Of a stretch of 64,000 nucleotides of DNA, positions 61,068 through 64,000 are shown piece by piece; position 1 is the stretch's first letter; each line of letters opens with the position of its first letter. A program made the translations under genes and the position numbers. The notes below the pieces were generated by a model. The model ran no database searches. It was not told the DNA's origin and was given only the letters and a program-made list of their open reading frames with translations. Source of the stretch: Flavobacteriales bacterium (lineage in GTDB: Bacteria; Bacteroidota; Bacteroidia; Flavobacteriales_F; PHOS-HE28); assembly GCA_017987895.1 (NCBI GenBank), contig JAGNSU010000005.1, positions 1 to 64,000 of the forward strand. Reading direction: 5' to 3'.

Positions 61068-62477
61068 ATGCATACCCCACGGACCTTTCGTGAGGCTAAG
61101 GATCTTCTTACCTCGGCCAGTACCTCGGTCACCGCGTTGACCGAAGGGGCCCTTGCACACGCGCGCAAGAAGCAGGATCTGAACGCCTTCCTGGAACTTT
61201 TCGATGAAAGCGCCCTGGCCCAAGGCGCCCGGGTGGATGCCCGCATGAAGGCCGGTGACGCGGGGCCGTTGGCCGGGCTGGTGCTGAGCATCAAGGACAA
61301 TATCTGCTACAAGGACCATCGGGTAGGGGCTTCGAGCCGCATCCTGGAAGGGTTCACGAGCCTCTACAGTTCCACCGTGGTGGAGCGGCTCCTGGCCGCC
61401 GATGCGGTGATCCTGGGCCGCACCAATTGCGATGAGTTCGCGATGGGCAGTAGCAATGAGAACAGCGCCTATGGCCCGGTGATGAATCCCTTGGACCCCT
61501 CGCGCGTGCCTGGCGGTTCCAGTGGTGGTGCCGCAGCGAGCGTGGCCGCCGGCATCGTGCATGCCGCATTGGGAAGTGATACCGGAGGGAGCATCCGCCA
61601 GCCCGCATCGTTCACCGGAACGGTGGGCTTCAAGCCGACCTACGGTCGTGTAAGCCGTTATGGGTTGATCGCGTTCGCCAGCAGCTTCGATCAGATCGGC
61701 CCCTTCGCCCACTCCGTGGATGATGCGACGGCCGTGTACAACGCCATCGCGGGTCCGGACCGGCACGATAGCACTACGAGCCAGCGGCCAGCTCCGCCGA
61801 TCGCGCTCGACCATCCTGGCAAGTTGCGGATCGCTTACTACAAGGAGTGCGTGGAACGGCCTGGCGTGGCACCCGCCGTGCGCGAAGCCATGACCGCATT
61901 GGTGGACCGCCTGAAGAAGGAGGGGCATACGGTGGAACCGGCCGATCTGCCCATGCTCGACCACCAGGTGCCCACCTACTATATCATCGCCACGGCTGAG
62001 GCCAGCAGCAACTTGGCCCGCTTCGATGGCATCCACTACGGGCATCGCAGCGCCAGGGCCAAGGGGGTGGAAGAGACCTACCGTTTCAGCCGGAGCGAGG
62101 GTTTCGGCCCCGAGGTGCAACGCCGCGTTCTGCTCGGCACATTCGTATTGAGCGCCGGCTACTATGACGCCTACTATGGCCAGGCCCAACGGGTGCGGCG
62201 GCTTATCCGCGAGGCCACATTGCGCACGCTGAACGATCACGACCTGATCCTGCTCCCCACGAGCCCAATGACGGCCTTTGAGCGCGGCGCGCTCAGCGAG
62301 GATCCGATCGCCATGTACCTTCAGGACATCTTCACAGTGCAGGCCAACCTGGCCGGTGTACCCGCCATTAGCGTACCGCTCGGTACAGATGCTGCAGGCC
62401 TGCCCTTCGGGGCCCAGCTTATGGCCGCACCCTTTGCCGAGGAGGTGCTACTGCGCGCGGCCAAGCATCTCTTCTGA
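61068..62477 (+). CDS. gatA: Aspartyl/glutamyl-tRNA amidotransferase subunit A
   Basis: 469 aa, an amidase-signature enzyme. The Ser-cisSer-Lys triad is complete: Lys76 in LSIKDNICY, the cis-serine at 151 in VPGGSSGGAA and the nucleophile Ser175 in GSDTGGSIRQPAS. It releases ammonia from glutamine for converting Glu-tRNA-Gln (or Asp-tRNA-Asn) in a complex with GatB and GatC, which are not in the window. Length is normal. It follows tatA on the same strand. Confidence 0.95.
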   Translation: MHTPRTFREAKDLLTSASTSVTALTEGALAHARKKQDLNAFLELFDESALAQGARVDARMKAGDAGPLAGLVLSIKDNICYKDHRVGASSRILEGFTSLYSSTVVERLLAADAVILGRTNCDEFAMGSSNENSAYGPVMNPLDPSRVPGGSSGGAAASVAAGIVHAALGSDTGGSIRQPASFTGTVGFKPTYGRVSRYGLIAFASSFDQIGPFAHSVDDATAVYNAIAGPDRHDSTTSQRPAPPIALDHPGKLRIAYYKECVERPGVAPAVREAMTALVDRLKKEGHTVEPADLPMLDHQVPTYYIIATAEASSNLARFDGIHYGHRSARAKGVEETYRFSRSEGFGPEVQRRVLLGTFVLSAGYYDAYYGQAQRVRRLIREATLRTLNDHDLILLPTSPMTAFERGALSEDPIAMYLQDIFTVQANLAGVPAISVPLGTDAAGLPFGAQLMAAPFAEEVLLRAAKHLF

Positions 62478-62493
62478 CCGGGGTTCCAAGGAG

Positions 62494-62502
62494 TTATCCA
62501 CA
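62494..62502 (+). promoter_or_regulatory. Consensus DnaA box
   Basis: TTATCCACA matches the DnaA-box consensus TTATnCACA exactly, in the gap between gatA and the DUF177 gene. An imperfect mirror follows (CCACAG, then CTGTGG). A single box does not make an origin; it may be a regulatory or titration site, or chance. Confidence 0.4.
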
Positions 62503-62526
62503 GCCTGTGGGATCCGTGCGATCCGC

Positions 62527-62534
62527 TACATTTG
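62527..62534 (+). promoter_or_regulatory. -7 element of the DUF177-rpmF-plsX genes
   Basis: TACATTTG matches TAnnTTTG exactly and lies 28 bp before the DUF177 ATG at 62563. The same octamer with identical flanks (gctacatttgc) precedes atpB at 37026-37033. Confidence 0.55.
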
Positions 62535-62562
62535 CCGTTCGTTTCCGCAAGGATCGCCTGCC

Positions 62563-63081
62563 ATGGACGCGCTCCAGGACCATACCATCCACTTCACCGG
62601 ACTGAACGACGGCCTCCATGCCTTCCAGTTCGACCTGGACAACGCCTTCTTCAAGGCTGCGGCCGATGAGGAATTGGAGGGTGGTAAGGCACAAGCGACG
62701 GTGCAGTTGGACAAGAACCCGAGCATGCTTGTGGCCGATATCCGGATCACCGGTGCGGTGGACGTGCTGTGCGACCATTGCAATGCGCCGCTCGCCTACC
62801 CGGTCGATGGTCACCTGCGCGAGGTCTTCCATATGAACCGGCGGCAGAACTTCGAAGGGGATGACGAGGTGATCGGCTTGGATCCGGATGATCATGCCAT
62901 TAATCTCAGCCATTCGTTCTACGAGTGCATCCGGCTGGCCTTGCCGATCCGCCGCGTACACCCTGCGGGCCAATGTGACCCGATCGTGGACGCCTTGCTG
63001 GCCCGCCAGCAACAACAAGATCCGAACACGGGGACCGACCCACGCTGGGCCGCCCTCAATGCTCTAAGAGCTCAACGCTGA
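62563..63081 (+). CDS. DUF177 (YceD-like) protein
   Basis: 172 aa from the ATG at 62563. The family marker is a CxxC pair (DVLCDHCNAPL) followed by FHMNRRQNF and, further on, a third Cys in PAGQCDPIVDAL; these may bind zinc. YceD/DUF177 genes almost always sit directly upstream of rpmF and plsX, as here, and have been linked to 23S rRNA processing in plants and bacteria. It is 20 bp before rpmF. Confidence 0.92.
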   Translation: MDALQDHTIHFTGLNDGLHAFQFDLDNAFFKAAADEELEGGKAQATVQLDKNPSMLVADIRITGAVDVLCDHCNAPLAYPVDGHLREVFHMNRRQNFEGDDEVIGLDPDDHAINLSHSFYECIRLALPIRRVHPAGQCDPIVDALLARQQQQDPNTGTDPRWAALNALRAQR

Positions 63082-63101
63082 CCGCGTAAACCCGCAAGCC
63101 G

Positions 63102-63293
63102 ATGCCAAATCCGAAGCGCCGACACTCGAAAACCCGCACCATGAAGCGCCGCACCCACCAGGGCGCCGGTTTGCCTACGGTGAGCAAGGACCCGAACACC
63201 GGGGAGATCCACCTGCGCCACCGTGCCTACAAAGTGGGCGAAGACCTCTACTACAAGGGGCGCGTGGTAGTTAGTGGCACTACAGCCGAGTAA
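63102..63293 (+). CDS. rpmF: 50S ribosomal protein L32
   Basis: 63 aa. The highly basic start PNPKRRHSKTRTMKRRTHQ is typical of Bacteroidota L32, and the C-terminal part lacks the zinc cysteines found in some other phyla, which is normal in this lineage. It lies between DUF177 and plsX in the widespread yceD-rpmF-plsX order, coupling ribosome and phospholipid synthesis. Confidence 0.96.
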   Translation: MPNPKRRHSKTRTMKRRTHQGAGLPTVSKDPNTGEIHLRHRAYKVGEDLYYKGRVVVSGTTAE

Positions 63294-63332
63294 ACCCCGG
63301 TTCCTGACCACACACCGTCCTTGCCAGCCACG

Positions 63333-64000
63333 ATGAGGATCGGACTGGACATCATGGGCAGCGACCATGGGCCGCAAGTGCCCGTGCAGGGTGCCGTTAT
63401 GGCCGCTCGTGAACTTCCTGCCGGGGTCAGGCTCGTTCTTATCGGTGATCCCGTGTCCATCGCGGCAGGCCTGGCCCAAGAGGATGCCGATCCCGCAGGT
63501 TTTGACATCGTTCCGAGCGTGGACGATATCACCATGCGCGACAGCGCTACCAAAGCGCTCCAGACCAAGCCACAGAGCAGCATCAGCTTGGGCTTCGGCA
63601 TGTTGAAGACAGGGCAACTCGATGCCTTTGCCAGCACCGGCAACACCGGCGCGATGCTGGTAGGCTCCGTGCTCAGTGTAAAAGCCATTCCAGGGGTGAT
63701 CCGGCCTGCGCTCTGCTCGCTGGTGCCCAAGGAGAGCGGCCGTTATGGGATCCTGTTGGACGTAGGGGCCAACGTCGATTGCAAGCCCGATGTGCTACAG
63801 CAGTTCGGCTTGCTGGGTGCGCTGCTGGCCCAGCATGTGTACCATATCGCCGATCCGAAGGTCGCCCTCCTGAACATCGGCGAGGAAGAAAAGAAAGGCA
63901 ATGCCGTGACCCAGGCGGCATACGGCTTGATGAAGGAATGCGGCCAATACACCTTCGTCGGGAACATCGAAGGGCGCGACCTTTTCAATGACAAGGCCGA
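63333..64000 (+). CDS. plsX: Phosphate acyltransferase PlsX (C-terminus beyond window)
   Basis: The ATG at 63333 opens a frame that runs to the right edge (about 222 codons seen). The N-terminus RIGLDIMGSDHGPQVPVQGA and later ASTGNTGAMLVGSV and YGILLDVGANVDCKPDVL are the standard PlsX motifs. The enzyme makes acyl-phosphate from acyl-ACP for phosphatidic acid synthesis. It follows rpmF by 39 bp; fabH commonly comes next in this operon, outside the window. Confidence 0.95.
   Translation, partial: MRIGLDIMGSDHGPQVPVQGAVMAARELPAGVRLVLIGDPVSIAAGLAQEDADPAGFDIVPSVDDITMRDSATKALQTKPQSSISLGFGMLKTGQLDAFASTGNTGAMLVGSVLSVKAIPGVIRPALCSLVPKESGRYGILLDVGANVDCKPDVLQQFGLLGALLAQHVYHIADPKVALLNIGEEEKKGNAVTQAAYGLMKECGQYTFVGNIEGRDLFNDKA

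Noticed and set aside
60649-61140. 163-codon plus-strand frame before and across tatA
   Set aside because: It reads through tatA in another frame, and its second half is the low-complexity complement of that gene's hydrophobic codons.
60162-62240. 692-codon open frame on the minus strand
   Set aside because: It lies opposite the EnvC-like, tatA and gatA genes; gatA has its full catalytic triad on the plus strand.
62494-62562. Replication origin
   Set aside because: Only one consensus DnaA box is present, with no AT-rich unwinding region and no dnaA or dnaN nearby.

Overview
The window comes from a high-GC member of the Bacteroidota, most likely Flavobacteriales-like. The evidence is several secreted proteins with type IX secretion (T9SS) C-terminal sorting domains (types A and B), a PorW/SprE-like TPR lipoprotein, an ATP synthase operon preceded by a bactofilin and lacking the beta and epsilon genes, GH3-family and DUF4292 proteins, and repeated TAnnTTTG -7 promoter elements. 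I see no rRNA, tRNA or CRISPR array. Codon bias is strong enough that long open frames appear opposite many real genes; these are excluded.

Layout. 1-2431 (-): secreted P-domain protein, cut by the left edge. 2645-9036: the unusual block. Five tightly packed plus-strand genes encode a 1039-aa protein with twenty exact 29-residue repeats and a C-terminal HEMTH zincin/DUF4157-like end, a C25/caspase-fold peptidase-like protein, an acyl carrier protein, an intact ketosynthase and a truncated ketosynthase-like partner. Both ends of the block carry a copy of the last 69 bp of the alpha-2-macroglobulin gene that follows (8968-15075, -). 15238-17579: a lower-GC DUF4238 gene, an FAD oxidoreductase and a stand-alone receiver protein. 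17623-18668: an array of 170-bp and 49-bp repeats built from two palindromic boxes, with a GIY-YIG nuclease gene inside. 18673-22146 (-): rseP, dxr, threonylcarbamoyl-AMP synthase.

22345-36326: a giant type-B T9SS cargo protein, a small membrane protein, GH3 and M23 genes on the minus strand, a GT-C glycosyltransferase, the PorW/SprE-like lipoprotein and a bactofilin. 36345-42160: ATP synthase genes (accessory protein, atpZ-like, B, E, F, H, A, G). 42422-55158: three T9SS type-A cargo proteins interleaved with a very large NtrY-like kinase, an enoyl-CoA hydratase, a small membrane protein and a polysaccharide flippase. 55251-64000: a plus-strand run of housekeeping and envelope genes (dut, nucleotidyltransferase, TPR lipoprotein, DUF4292 lipoprotein, EnvC-like protein, tatA, gatA, DUF177, rpmF, plsX cut by the right edge).

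How it fits together. The core genes serve envelope biogenesis (T9SS, lipoproteins, peptidoglycan hydrolases, isoprenoid and phospholipid precursors) and energy. The two strongest candidates for something undescribed are the 29-residue-repeat/protease/ACP/ketosynthase operon bracketed by duplicated alpha-2-macroglobulin ends, and the palindrome array that houses a GIY-YIG nuclease. Both are inferences from sequence alone.
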